64,000 nucleotides of DNA from Ooceraea biroi (Eukaryota > Arthropoda > Insecta > Hymenoptera > Formicidae), in the NCBI RefSeq assembly GCF_003672135.1, contig NC_039512.1, positions 714,874-778,873 on the forward strand, read 5' to 3'. Numbering within the stretch: position 1 is the stretch's first letter; the number at the start of each line of letters is the position of its first letter. This document shows positions 40,370 to 53,509 of the stretch, piece after piece. A program made the position numbers and the translations under genes. Below the pieces are notes generated by a model. It searched no databases, was not told the DNA's origin, and saw only the letters and a program-made list of their open reading frames with translations.

Positions 40370-43300
40370 TTAATACTAGAAACATTATACAGAAAATCTA
40401 TTATTGTTATATAAACATTTTTTGTTTAATCTCTGTTTTTTTTTAAAGATGTTCCTTTAGATTTTAGGATCCAAGATTATGTTCCAATAAATAATTGATC
40501 GCATTCAAAAGGCCCAACTACAGCATCGCGTTAGAGTCTCACCAAGATTTGATCCGCCGGTCTGATTTTGACTTTACTGTGATTCGCAATGGGTTGTGGG
40601 ACGAGAGTGCAAGATATAGCGACAGCGGGGGGACGTGACTGGCCTACGAGGGGTGGCATTATGCTTAGACGAGCTTGGATCAGCGTTACGGCGCCAATCC
40701 CTAACCAGTCCCGTCCTACAAAGCACGTATATATCGTTACCCTCATGACGCCATGCAGCCGAGTCTGTCTCTCTTAGACGTGCATCATTGTACTCGAAGA
40801 CAATGAAATTTCCGTTCCTCAAGCAAGGAGGAGCTTCTGTATTTTACATGAGCAAAAGATAAAAGGTAACTGCTTTTCGTTCGAAGCACTCTGACATTTT
40901 ACGCAATTTTTGAACTTTCGAACAGACGTCGAAATTGCGCGCAAAGTACATAAAATTATACAGAGTCCATTTATACACACTAACACACTTAGTACTTAGC
41001 TAACACCGTCGAATATTAAATTGCAGTTAAGTGATTCTGCCGGCGAAGGCGTTAATGCAGATGCCCGCGTGCACCGTGTAACTGGTGAGATAAGTTACGT
41101 ATCTTTGTTGCATAATGGTGCCGCTTGTAATTTATCGTGAACGAAACGGACATGAGTGCACGGCTAACCTTCGGTACGTGTAAAGACGTCGTTTACATGC
41201 AAACAGCGCGCGCCCCGTAACTGGCCCCGTAAAGAAGCGGCGCAAGATATGCCGTCCAATGGTAATTTCGATCTCGCAGATAGGAAGTTACAGCGCGCGG
41301 GCTGTAATTACTCCCGCGTTGCTCCTCGTACTTCGGCATCGTGTATGCCTACGTGTGCGGGTGGTCGGTGCTTTTAACGTGCACGTCGATCTCGCTGATA
41401 GTACGTGGTACAGCTTGCTGGCCAATTCGTATACCGCAAGGACAATATAACGGTATCACGCGCGCAGGAGATAAGGCGCACAGGTCAAATAGCAAGTTTA
41501 TAATTTCTAGTTAATAGAGTACGCGCGACAGAATTGGCATTTAGCGGCGTGTGTGGACGTTACCGCGAGGAACATTTATGCAGTTGTGTACATATGCAGA
41601 CACGACGAGTGGATGTTAAATAAGTAATGTGATTAATGCGGGTGAAGTTCGCGCGCGTGTAATAATCAGTTTTGCTCTTACAATCTGCTTGAACTTAAGC
41701 CCTCCGGGTTGAAGTCATACTTAACGTTAAGTAATGAATATGCAGGTGTAATGCCAAAGCGGATGGAAAGGGCGCGGCCGCCATTGAGCTAACGAAACAC
41801 GGCATAACGGTGTAAAACATAATTATCAGCAAGACGTACGGGGTTGCATTATTCATGGGTCGGTTAGACCGCTTTTAGAACGCCGCCGCGTACCAACGAA
41901 ATTGCAGGCTTACGACTCTATTTCTGATAAAATAATACCGGAATGTAGGCCAAAAATTCGATTTCCTCGAGCGCCGTTTTTCGATGCAACAGCTTGAAAA
42001 CTGCTTTGTTCAGTGTAGTGTACCTCGTATTTCATTACGATAGAAAATTCTAGCGACAATATTTCATCCCGCCGTGTACCACGCGCTGCCGTGCCGCCGA
42101 CGATCGCAATTTACCGAAACTCGATTACGCTCGCGTCGATTAACGCATCAAATAAAATCTCGCGGTACTCACTACAAAAGCGGCAAGAGCATGGCCAGCG
42201 CAAACGTGACTGACTGAGCGTTTTATACAATGGCTTACGATAATTTAGATGGATCGGCGCTGTTTGCGATCGTCCGTCGCGTTACGTACCCATTACGAAT
42301 GCCTCACGTCCGTGCGGTACTACCGTCTCGGTAGCGAAATATACCGCATAATTCCGGAACGCGATCTCGCAATTATAATTGAGAAGCTAATTTCCACGGT
42401 AACATGCGAATACAAAGATGGATTCGCAACCCAATATCTTGCGTGCTACGAATCACAAGTAGGATGAAGCCCCGTAGCCCAGGGAGAACGCAGTGCGGCA
42501 TGCGGCGCCGGTTCGTGTGTTTTAGAAGATTAGTTGCCGAAGGGGTATGGGCGCCGGTGGCGGCAGAGGGCGGAAAGGGGGGAAGGTGAGAGGCCTCGAG
42601 TTGTTCTTGCTGCAAGAGATAATGGGGCCGGGCTGTCAGTCTGTTGGATAACATAATACTTGGACTTGTTTACACTATCCCCGTTCTCGCGCACCGGCCC
42701 AACCCCGTTCTGTCTTCCCTTAATTAATACCACAAACGTAGGACGGAGAAAGAGAGGGCGCGTGTAACGGCATAAAGGAGAAATTAGTCAAACGAGGAGC
42801 AAGGAAACAAGAGCAGAGAAGAGAAAGAGAGAGAGAAAGAGAGAGGAAAGCGGAGGAGGCGTTGGGGTGGTAGAAGGCGGCGGGGGAGTAGAAGAAGAGG
42901 GAGCAAGGGAGAAGGCCTCGGGCGTCCTAACCACCTAATGGAGCCTGCGCCATCGAGTTCATACTATTGGTTACATACCGCATTGTGTACCTGCGGCACT
43001 TTGAAAAGGGCTCGCCTCCTACGTTGCGGCATAACGTATGCGCATACTCCATAAAACGTGCTGCACGCTTGCGTTGCGTACACATCGACGGCCATTAGCG
43101 GCGATGATGGCAAAATAATTGTAACGTTACGACAATGCAGCATTAATGAATCAGATTAATTTGCGATCGAGTCTTATGGGGATTGATAGAGTCGTGCGCG
43201 CGTATAGTGTACACTGTTCACTCGCGAATGTGATGCGAAAACATGATGCTGAATTGTCCGCCAATTAATCATTTATTATTTATGACGTAGCCAATGATGT
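40370..43300. other. No supported gene
   Basis: An AT-rich stretch to about 40500 is followed by mixed CpG-rich DNA. Minus-strand frames at 40531-40822 look peptide-like but match no family I know. A long purine-rich tract lies at about 42735-42915. Confidence 0.6.
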
Positions 43301-43310
43301 AATCATTTAT

Positions 43311-43447
43311 CGATAATGAGTTTAATTAAGTACACGTGATTTTCGAGCTTGTACGTGGTAATCGAAAAAACTTTATGGCGATAATGAGTTTCATTAAACG
43401 CACGTGATTTTCGAGATTGTAACGTGATAATCGAAAACAACTTCACA
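43311..43447. repeat. 68-bp tandem duplication with CACGTG E-boxes
   Basis: Units 43311-43378 and 43379-43447 start with CGATAATGAGTTT and share the core CACGTGATTTTCGAG and, after it, TCGAAAA. They differ by several substitutions and one inserted base. Each copy has one CACGTG (43333-43338 and 43401-43406), exactly 68 bases apart, and TTTTCGA/TCGAAAA can pair within each unit. Just after them TAAGAAGGAAA occurs twice (about 43461-43490). Confidence 0.9.
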
Positions 43448-43449
43448 GC

Positions 43450-46000
43450 GGGTTTTTGTTTAAGAAGGAAAGATTTTGTATAAGAAGGAAACGTTGAGTT
43501 TACAGCGATCACTTACTCTCCACTTCACTTAAGTTGGCGTCATAATCTCCGTTGTAAGATTCAGCACGTGATCCTCTTGTTTTCGTAGTAAGAGGCGTCT
43601 TTTAAAGGAGGATTCCTTAGAGGACGAAGTTGACGTCGTTTCATTATGAGCCGTCGTCTGGAATCTCTGATGCGGCCGCCGCCTTCCAGCTCCTACTAGA
43701 TATCACTTAGTCGTCTAGCTCTATTGTTCCCTTAACCGCGAACGAGTTCCATTACAGTAGACACATCGTAATCGCTCACGAGGTGCGTCGCGTTCACAGC
43801 ACAGATGAGCTGTTAACCGCGATGCCGGTCCATTGTTCGGTAATGAAGACTGATGACAGGATGTCAGCGTGGCGCCGAATGAGCCTTACCCTGCGACAAG
43901 AAACCGTCGTCAGTTTATTAGACGTCGTTCGCGATAAACCTTCATTCTTTGTTTGGCCGTCGTGACGAGCGATCCGCGACACGGCGGATTAATGAACTGG
44001 CGTCGCCCTTATAGGGATGGTCACGAAGGCGCCTGATTACCTGTAGTCCATTGCACGCAGCAGGTCTTTGTCCTGTGCAAGCTTGTGCACTATACTTGCA
44101 GATTCAGAACCTCAACGCCTGAATAAGCGTGAAAGAAACTCACAGGAAATCGTGTTTGATCTTCCTTCTATCCACGATAATTAATTATGCAGATATGTGC
44201 GCAAAGAATTACATATTATACGTCATTGCAAAAATCGCATCTAATAATCGCATAAGCTGAGTTTGTAATGTTTTTTCTATTTAGCAAGACACGTGCAAAG
44301 TTGACATTGCGTATGCTATTATATGTATCTTTCTTTATAATAATTCTTGTCATGCTTCAAAAAGTCCGCTCATCTTTCTCAGATTGTTATGTCACTCCCA
44401 AAACAGTTGTGCATATTTGAAGGTTTTTGAAGAATCATCTATTCTCCCAAATTATATATAATTTGGATAATCCCAAATTCAACTTGTATAAAGGAATGAG
44501 AGAAAATAGTAGGCTGAAAGGAGATAAGAAATACCGAAAGTGAGATGAAAGCGAGTCAGTAGAGTGAAACGTATATCGTGATTCCTGATTTTCGATTAAA
44601 TCTTTAGTAGGGAGGACCTTAAAAATAGATGCGAGGTGGCGACGATAGAAACGAGAACGAGATAAAACACAAGGAGAAGATGGTAGATAGATAGACGCAA
44701 CCGGTCAGAGAGGGGGCGGCTGTATAATCTGTCACGTTAATGCGACGGGGAAATTTCCCGGGGAATATACGTAGCTACGTACTTCTCCTGAACAGGGTAC
44801 CATTCGCTCGGCAGTAATGGCCCAGGATTTTGAATGTCGCCAGCACGATAAGGAACGGAAAGGAAGCCATTATCGTGCTACGTGATCTTCGGCGTACGAG
44901 CGGAGCGTGCTCCTTAACCGTCGCGCACCGGGTTCTTATATTTCCGAAATATGCCGTGGACGTGGTCCGGTAAATCCAACCCGGTAAAAATCATGAGAAA
45001 TTGGCTCCATCTGAGGTGTTATTAGTGGTATATTTCACGGAGGAAAAATCTCCCCCTCGCGAGGGAACTCGTTAAGATTTGTGAATTTCGTGTGCGATCG
45101 AGACGAGCGACTGACTTGGCGTATTATCTTTTGCCACGCGACGAGGTGTGCTTCACTCGTTCTTCTGGCGTTATTATTATTATTATATCTCAAAATGTCG
45201 GGGGAAAATCGTTCGTGTGTTTTATCTCGCTCGGCTTGCCAGATCCCGCGATAAACTTTCCATTTCCACGCGGCTGGAGCGGTCCGCACGTAAAGAAAAA
45301 CCGCGGCGATAAAGCTATCCCGTATTCGGGTCGTCTATTATCGGGCCGGCACGTTATCGCGCCTTATATTTCCGAGATACAGAGAGCGAACGCTCCGCGC
45401 TGTTGCGCGGAGCCGCGCGTGTCGCCCGCGCGGGAGACAGCCCGGAGAAATTATTGGTCTACCGCCGAGTGTTATCGCTGTGGCGGAAACGGACCGCTCG
45501 TCTAATTATTCCGCGGCCTTTTCTATACTGCCTCCTGTGCCAACCGGTACGGTATAGTTCGGGGCCCGGAGACTCAGAGAAGGTAAGGGAGGCCGTGCCG
45601 AGGAGAGTGTCGGTGGAGCGGTCGGGGGACGGGCACTCCGGGGGATAAGGGAGCCTCTTTCATACCGAAACGGAGTTGCCCGTTCACAGCCATTCAACGA
45701 ACTTGGGCAGTTGACTCTTTATGCGCGAAGTTTCCCGGCATTTCGATTTTATGTTAATTTCAATTCACTACGCCGAACTTGCCGGGCGAAAGAGTGTGTT
45801 CATCGATGAGCCGCACGCACACCGTCCCGAGACTCGGCCAAGTTTATCCACGACCACCGAATAGGAATCGACGAAATATCGCCTTCTCATCCCGCTTCTC
45901 TCCTTCACCCTTGCTCCTTCCGCCCAATAGTCCGGATTGTAATTCCCTTTAAACGATTCCCCGCGAGCGTGACTCTCGATTCAATTCTGCAGGTGAGAGA
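43450..46000. other. No supported gene
   Basis: The sequence has an AT-rich centre at about 44170-44480, including a 20-bp palindrome at 44447-44466, then purine-rich and CpG-rich DNA. Frames (137 codons at most, 45092-45505) lack domains. Confidence 0.6.
44447..44466. repeat. 20-bp perfect palindrome
   Basis: CCAAATTATA is followed directly by its reverse complement. AT-rich; it may be structural or a chance feature. Confidence 0.85.
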
Positions 46001-46007
46001 ATGGCGG
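45978..46007 (+). promoter_or_regulatory. Candidate recursive splice site (weak)
   Basis: A moderately pyrimidine-rich run ends in TTCTGCAG and is followed at once by GTGAGA at 46002, so a 3' splice site and a 5' splice site are juxtaposed. The pyrimidine tract is interrupted and the donor has one mismatch to the best consensus. It could instead be the edge of an ordinary exon or chance. Confidence 0.25.
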
Positions 46008-46009
46008 TA

Positions 46010-49000
46010 TGCTGCTTTAACCCAGATACGTGAGTTTCCAATATCCCGTTTGACTTATTTCGCATGTACGACCACATTTTTCGTCATTTATGAGACAATT
46101 AACGGTAATTGATTATAAAAATAACTTATACAGACGCGTCAAAGTTTAATTAATTCTCTTTCTCTTACTAAATTGGAATTTTAAATTTATCGCGCGTTCA
46201 TGTTGTTAATTATGAAAGAACTTGTATTTAAAGCATGATGCTCAATTCTAATCAAAGAGTTTTATTAAATGTTTACGAAGATGGTCTTGTTCTTTGAACA
46301 AAATGGATAGGTTTTTATACGAAAGATGGAAAAAATATATTCCACAACATAAAACGATAATTCTTTAAATATTATAGATCGACGACTATGAATAACTATT
46401 GGCGATTATTCTCTGACTTTAGAAATGCAATCAGAATTAAAGCATTATTGAAAGGTGATTATGTTCCCTCTTTTCTTGAACATATTTAATAATCATGCGA
46501 TAGCTAATAATTAACGCAAACACAGCCGCGATATCAAATTAAGAGAACAATTATAAAACCAAACTTGCAAGCGCAGTAAAACGCCGCGGGCTCGCATGTC
46601 GAGCTGAGAAATTAATGAAGCGCTTGCCGTCGTTAAAACTCGCGGAGGACCAAGTACAAGGGAGAGAGTCAAACGGTTTTAAGTCGGGCATCTATTCGGT
46701 CGACACGTCGCGCATTCTCTCGCGTTTCCTCCAAAGGGTGCGACGAAGGCACGCAGGAAAGGAAAATTGGAGGTGGTCGGCCGGGTTGCAAGTCATCGCA
46801 GGGTTATTATTTGCTCGTCTTTCGGGAGGCGAGTACTCGGCGAGAACCGGTAGCACCGACGAGAGAACGGGGGCAAAACGGAGGGCGGGAAGGGGTGTAT
46901 GCAAACAGCTGTGCGTGGCGGGCTCCTCACACCATTCATCCATCTGTCCCTCGTAAAACCGAGCGACGCGAGAGGGATAGGCGGCTCGTTCCAAGGGTTT
47001 GACGGCAGTTCGAGGCAAAAGGGGGTGGAGATTGCGGGACGGACGGGGCAAAGAGACAGAGGGTGGTGTAGTCGGTGCGACAGTGCGACCCTGAACTTGC
47101 CGCGGGTCGGTCGATACCAGGTTCACTGTCCTACCCTCCTGCACCATCCACCTCCGTCTCCGCCATCGCCCGCTTTCTCCGTCGTTCCTTTCTCTCTTTC
47201 TCATCTCTTCTGAGATCCAAGCCGAATACACGGGGACGGGTGGGGAAGCACCATAAAACCCCCAAGACGCTTTCCGCGAGGATCCCGTTACACGAGCCCG
47301 GGCTCTTAGCTCGGCGTTAACGAAAAGCGCGACCGAGCGTGAAGAGACACGGCCGCTTCGAGAGTCGCTCCTCGTCGTCGTACGGTGTGGTTCTACCCGG
47401 ATCGATACCTTGATATCCTGCCACCCTGTCTCTGCACTTGTCCCCGACGGTCTCTTGAATATTTTTCTTCCTCGCCCGTGTGCTCACCTTCGCTGGTTTT
47501 CACCCCAATTTCACGGAAACGAGATCCACGTCCTTCGCTCGTGCCTCCTTCGGTCGCGGCTTTTTCTTCGGTTCCGCAGCGCCGCGGTTCCTTTTCCATC
47601 TGTATATCGTCGGTACACACGTAAAACACGTAAAAACAGTCGTTTTTCTTTCATTAATTTAATTTCATTAATTGCAGCGGTGTTCATTAAGAAATTATGT
47701 GCGCCGACGGCGATGTAACGAGTCGCGCGCAGTAGCATGCTCTCGAGAGCGTGCCGACGTGAAACGTGGATGCGGAAAGCGCACGCTTTGAGTGAAAAGA
47801 GTGAGGTTTTAATTAAAGGACCGGTAATCGTCGGACAAACTGGCGCGGTGAGCAAAGTTTAGTACATGACGAGGTTCGCGTATCGCGAATGTCGAACAGA
47901 CTGTCTCAGCGGTACCCGCGGCGAAATTTAATTAATTAAGGAACGCGCTATCGCGGCGAGCGACGACTCGTGTCACGTCGCGGGTTTACACTGCGCTTCC
48001 TCGATACTCGGTAGTAGCTTTAAAGCAGCCGCGCCAGAGAAACTGGGTTATCCAAATATTAAGCTACGCGATGTCGATAAGACCTCAACCTCGCTGGCGA
48101 ATTTATTCTTCGTTTAACGCGAGTGGGTGCCTCTCACGTACTGGCAAACCATCGTTGAAGAATGTCTCCCTCCTTTCTTTTCCTCTCCTCTCGAATTGCG
48201 TCGAAGTCACGTTACCCTCGTCATCGTCGTCGTCCATTTGAACGAGTAAGGACGTAGGGTTGGATAGCCGAATAGCTGCGCCATGTGCCGCAATGGAGAC
48301 CTGTCGCTCCGCGTAATGTGCCATCCATTGCTGCTCTCCGTAATAGCACCCTGAGGAATTAGCGATAACTGCACGATCACACGTCCCTTCTGGGCGATCG
48401 CGTGTCCAGTACGTGCCCGACAACTTGAAGCTTCGAGTTGGTTGCCAGGAAACTTCCTTCATCTTCCAGTTCTCGTCGGTAGCAATGCTATTCCCGCTAG
48501 TTCACATTTATGTTTCTCTCGCGCTGTTCATTACGGACGGTCCTGGAATCTCTGGATTTTTATGAAGATAAGAGTGGGAAGATTGTCGCGACGAAGACGA
48601 TTAGGTATCGCGAAATAAGATATGCGAATGTTTCTCGAAGAAGTAAGCCGGCGTACATGATGTACCTACAGGGATACGTGTTCCGCTTGCAAAACGCTCG
48701 CAATAACTTCAGAGTCTATTTCACGGAATATGAATTATTTTCGAAGTATGTCACGTCAGCGACATACTTGAGACGAAGTAATATAAAACCGCGGACGTTC
48801 CTCTTTCAAAGTTAGGACACTTAATTTTTGCGTCTTTGACATAAGCGATAAAAATAGTTGGGCCAATCCGTGGCCCATATTCTTACAGCGCGAACTTTTA
48901 GATCCGTTAGTATAATGCTTTCCAATCGATATATCGATAATATCGAGTGCAGACAGGTAGAATTTAGGAGACAACTGGGAACAAAGCGTCGAAATTAATA

Positions 49001-50480
49001 CCGCTCGCAATTTAGCAAGAACAGATTAAAAAAGCGAATCGCATTTAATTAAAGCATTCTTGCCAGTTGTACAATGCATTAGTGTATCTGACATGTACAC
49101 GAAATGTTCTGTGCATTCGTACACAGCAAGTATAAAATAATAATACCTACGATTTTGTTACATCAAAGCGCTAAAGTAATAAAATATTCCATTTTATAGA
49201 TATTAAAAACAAAATAATAATAAAATAAACCATTGAGCGTAGCGTGTATATATCCACGTGTTATTGTAAATGGACATTATTTAATTAAAATGAATAAATT
49301 TCTTTTTCAACAATAACAATAATAATATGAACTTTTATTGAATCATATTAATCTCTGTTAAAAAAATATCTGTTACCGACCAAGAGCAAAGTCGAATTGA
49401 TACCAGTGCTTTCAAGAGAAATTTTTGAGAGGTGACATCTCGTTTCGCGCGTCATCATCCCACGTATTCCGAGAGAAAAAATCGTGGAGACTGAATCCGG
49501 CACACGAATAGTACGTCTCTGAGTAATTGGACCCGCTGCATCCCTTTGGGATTCACTTTTTAATCGTGTCAGCCGGCTCTTTTTTCCTCTTTTTTGCCTT
49601 CGTTAAATTTTGCCGCTCGCCGTGAATATATACTGCAAATAAAAAAAATTCAACGTATAAACGGTACTGCGATAAATGAGAGCGGGAGCACGTATATGAA
49701 AGATTTCCGCCTGGAAATATTCTAGCTCATCTTAGGTACTCCTCATGAAAATCAGCAGATTTAGTTATAAGATCCGTAAGGCCGAGATTCGAAGTCTTTC
49801 TGCATGCAGAAAGAAGAGGAAGAAATGCATGCATAATGCCATCGACCATAATTGAATGGGAGTAATAGCCGGATTTAACGCAGCAAAAGTTTCATGTAAT
49901 CCATTCTTGCGCGTTGCATTGCGTACGACGAAGCTTCCGCGCCCCGCATTACGCTCCAAGTTTCCGATGCCATTCATCTTTTCGCGAAGAATGAATATCT
50001 CGCCGTTTAAGATCGCATTAACGTCACCCATCCGTTACGATACCTTTGTAAGCGAAGAACCGTGTACAAACGCCCGCCGTGGTATAGTTTCGGAGTTCCC
50101 CTCCGTGTCCTGATTCTTCGCGCCGAGATTCCACGTGATGATACACTTTTTTCCCTCCTCCTTCGCGCGGCACCCCAACTACTTCCATCGTTTCTATCCG
50201 GCGCTGTCGGGGCGATAATAAATCTACCGCAAAAGTAATGTGAGACCCGTGTTGCGCTCACCTATATATCGCGTATACCCCATTCAGACGTGTTGCCCTT
50301 ACAGCGCTTCTGGGGTGGTAATGGTCCCCGCGAGTATGTATACCCACGTTTCAAGCCCCGCGCTGGCGCACACACAGCCAAGAGAGCTCGTCAGCCCGTG
50401 GCCGCTCGTCGCGCTCTGATCCGTACGAGAGCCTGGGCTTCCTAGAGCGAACTACAGAGTTTGCCTCTTTTTCTTCGTGA
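46010..50480. other. No supported gene
   Basis: AT-rich at 46060-46560 and 48990-49370, CpG-rich between. Frames up to 179 codons (minus strand 46692-47231) are low in complexity. A small inverted repeat AAGTATGTC/GACATACTT lies at 48744-48769. TTAATTAATTAAGG near 47930 also occurs near 29470. Confidence 0.6.
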
Positions 50481-50488
50481 AGAGGCAT

Positions 50489-50506
50489 AGAGAGAGAGAG
50501 AGAGAG
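50489..50506. repeat. (AG)9 microsatellite
   Basis: Nine AG units directly after a small hairpin TGCCTCTT/AAGAGGCA (50462-50487). Confidence 0.9.
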
Positions 50507-50509
50507 AAC

Positions 50510-52640
50510 GAGAGTTCTCCTTCCTTATTCATAACGGAGCGTCTTTGTGTGAGGTATGTTAACCAAAACGTGGGTTACCCATTTACCACGCACTCGTAGT
50601 CGGTCGTACCTAGGGCTAAGGTGACGTATAACGATGACTAATAGCCGTTTCCCTCCACCAGCGAGGGCTCATCAACCATGACTGTTGCCAAGTTGAGTGC
50701 CAACCGTATAAATGGATGTTGCGCATCGTGTACACGTGTCTGGCGAGACAAGATAGCCACAGCTGGCTACACGGCGACGGTAACTCACGGCGACGACGAA
50801 GCGTGCAACGCCAACGCCAGAACCGCAACATCGATATGCGAATATACCAAACTTAGATGAAATGTTTCATTAATTTAAAAATTTGAGGTTTTCGCGCTGA
50901 TCGCTATTTCGTTTCCGTGTTGAAGTCGCATTTTTTGTCATTTTGATTCCGACATTTCGTGAACATTTCAGTATTTAATTCAGTATTCATCGCCAATTCC
51001 CACGAGACAGAATAATCGTCTAGCTATATATTATGACAAGAATAACTGCTGAGCTATTCATTTCAGAAGCCAAATGTACGTATGTGTATGTGATCGTGAT
51101 TCAGTCTTTCATCCCTTAGTTTTATGTGCGCGCGTAAGTAGTTTTATATATGCAAAAGATATCTAAATTGAAATATAATAACGTAGTGTTGCTGCAGAAT
51201 TATCAGTTCACGCTGGATGTAGGAATCTAGACATCCTACACAGCAACGATTGAAGAAATGCCGAGAATTAAACGAATTCAATGCGGAGGTGGGCTCTAAT
51301 GAAAAATGTCCTGGGCGCGCTTGGCGTGCTCGGCGCGCCTCATACCCCTATGGATATTAATCGCGAGACGGTGGTTCAATTATACTTCCAATCGTCCCTT
51401 TCCCGCGAACGACGATTCCACGACGATCAGCCCGTGAAATTATTGCACCCCGACTATATATCTATATTCCCCGCTCCTTTCCCGGTATTTGCCGGGACGA
51501 GCGGCGGAGAAAAGGCAGAAGGCCGAGAGCAAAAGGATAAAAGAATCGCTACTGGCAGAGCGGCGCGGGCGGAATATCATCGCTCGTTGAATCCCCTTTT
51601 TTTCCCTCTAGGCTGTACAGTTGGATAAAAATTAACCGTGCTTTTCAGCAGTGTGGTTAGTCTCGTACGTTTAAATAACATTATAACGTTAGTATTATAT
51701 CGCGTTTTTGCTGTCCGATGTTATGCGAAATGTTAAAATTTTATATGTTGGTTTTATTAAATGTACCTTGTTTCAAACGATTTGAACAACATTATAATAT
51801 TACTGATAACATAATATACTCTAAACTGCTTTTCGTTATATTTAAAAATTGCAAAAGTTATTTATAACATTTATTGGTAATTATTTACCCATGGGTAAAT
51901 AATTACTCATTTATTTTCAACAGTGGATGATTAAGTGCGCGTTTAAATGAAGAAATTACATAGCTGAAATTATATACATAGCTTAAAAGACTATTGGGTC
52001 TATTCTGTAAAAATGCTCTGTAACGATGTATCGCTATAAGCTATGTAGCTTACATTGCACTGTAAAGGCAGAAAATATATAGCTATTTCAGGCTCTCACA
52101 TTAATGTGAGCAACATGACTGTAATTTCGGAATTCCGCGATATCAAAGATATCTCGTGCATCAACGTGTCATTGAATGCGAAATTTTTTGTCCGCAATGA
52201 CATACGTACCTCGCATTCTCCAACGAACGCGACAACGCGCCGTGACAGCGAGCCGTTTTAAAATGCGGACGAGATAAATCGTGACATTCGGGGGGCACAC
52301 AACGCGCCCGGTGATTTGCTCGCGAGTTGCCCGTTCGCGCGTTCCTTCCTTGCACCCCATCACTGTAAATGTGATGGTGCATATACGCGGGTGTATATCC
52401 ACTCGCATGTGATACATAGCGCCAGCCGGCCGGTCGGCCGGCCGGCATATCAGAAATAATTACATGCAAATTATATGAATAAACATTGGGAATTTTCAAC
52501 GAATTTTCTCCTCCCTCTGGCGATGTGGCCCGCGCGCTTTTCCGCCGCCCGCTGTATTACCCAGCACGATGCGATTGAAGGTATACCGGGTAGAAAACCG
52601 ACATATCCACGCCGGGTACGCCGGCCGGCAACACAAAGTG
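50510..52640. other. No supported gene
   Basis: Mixed then AT-rich sequence (51640-52060) that includes the 30-bp palindrome at 51877-51906. A CCGG-rich run lies at 52425-52445. No frame with a domain. Confidence 0.6.
51877..51906. repeat. 30-bp perfect palindrome
   Basis: GTAATTATTTACCC, AT, GGGTAAATAATTAC: the whole 30 bp equals its own reverse complement, centred on CCCATGGG. It is long for a chance palindrome even in AT-rich DNA. Confidence 0.95.
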
Positions 52641-52915
52641 CTCGATGCGGTGTGTGCGTTCGTTCGTGCGTGCGTGCGATGTGTGTACGCGCGTATCGGC
52701 GCACACGCGCGCTTTCGGTATAATATCGCAAACTGGATGCAACGTAAACAATTTATACGAGCTCGGCACGGCGCAACACCGCGAAGCTGTACACGCATAT
52801 ATATTTCAGTGTCATTTTAATTTGCACACTCGGAATATTTTACCATCGCATTTGCATCCGCATTACAGCCGGCGCAATGTAATCTCGTCGATATTTTGCG
52901 CTGCGTCGCGGAAAC

Positions 52916-53004
52916 GCTCTCTCTCTCTTGCTCGTGCTCTCTCTTTCTTTTTCTCTATCTATCTATCTCTTTCTCGCTTCTCTTCCTTTCTCTCTCTCTC
53001 TCTA
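52916..53004. repeat. CT-rich microsatellite tract
   Basis: Runs of CTCT with CTAT and CTTT units cover about 90 bases. They create the Ser/Leu-rich middle of the longest open frame in the window (52645-53505). Confidence 0.9.
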
Positions 53005-53509
53005 CTCGTCTTCCATTTTAATTATTTTCGCCCGAAAGTAGATACCGGCCTCCTCCTAGGGGAGAGGCTTGATACTGGCAGCCCTCCGTTCGGCTGGCTC
53101 CTGGGTCGAAAAGCGGGAGAAGACGTGGATTTTCTCTGCGAATATTTGCATTCTTTATTTCCCGGCTCTGCTTACCGGGAAACGCCGGCGAATAATGGAC
53201 GCGCGGCATGTGCACAAAGTACACGAATTCAACGTTCGGAACAATACGAGAAGCTCGCCGGGATATTTGCGTACTTTATAACAGTTTTGCAACTGGGAAA
53301 GCTAGGTAAATACCGATTTCGGCTCTCGAACAAACTTGGAAAGTCGACGGCGGGTCATTTGCGGAGACGAATCTCACGAGAGTTTACGATAAAATTTGTT
53401 CTCTTCCAATCAGGAGCCAGACAACATGGTAGTTTATGCATCAACTTTTATTCCGTAAATTTGAAAGCCAATTCGTGCAAGTTACTTTTGAGAGGTCCCG
53501 ATTAGCAAG

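Noticed and set aside
40574..40822. Minus-strand 82-codon frame with peptide-like composition
   Set aside because: No family could be named, and there is a second open frame over the same bases; kept only as part of the region note.
46692..47231. 179-codon minus-strand frame
   Set aside because: Arg/Pro-rich with competing frames on the other strand and no domain.
47848..47860. GTGAGCAAAGTTT, the same as the first 13 bases of insect miR-87 as I recall it
   Set aside because: The match stops after 13 bases and no complementary arm for a hairpin is found within about 80 bases on either side.
52645..53505. 286-codon + frame, the longest in the window
   Set aside because: Its start lies in TGCG-type repeats and its centre is a CT microsatellite read as Ser/Leu. 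The remaining parts show no recognisable motif.
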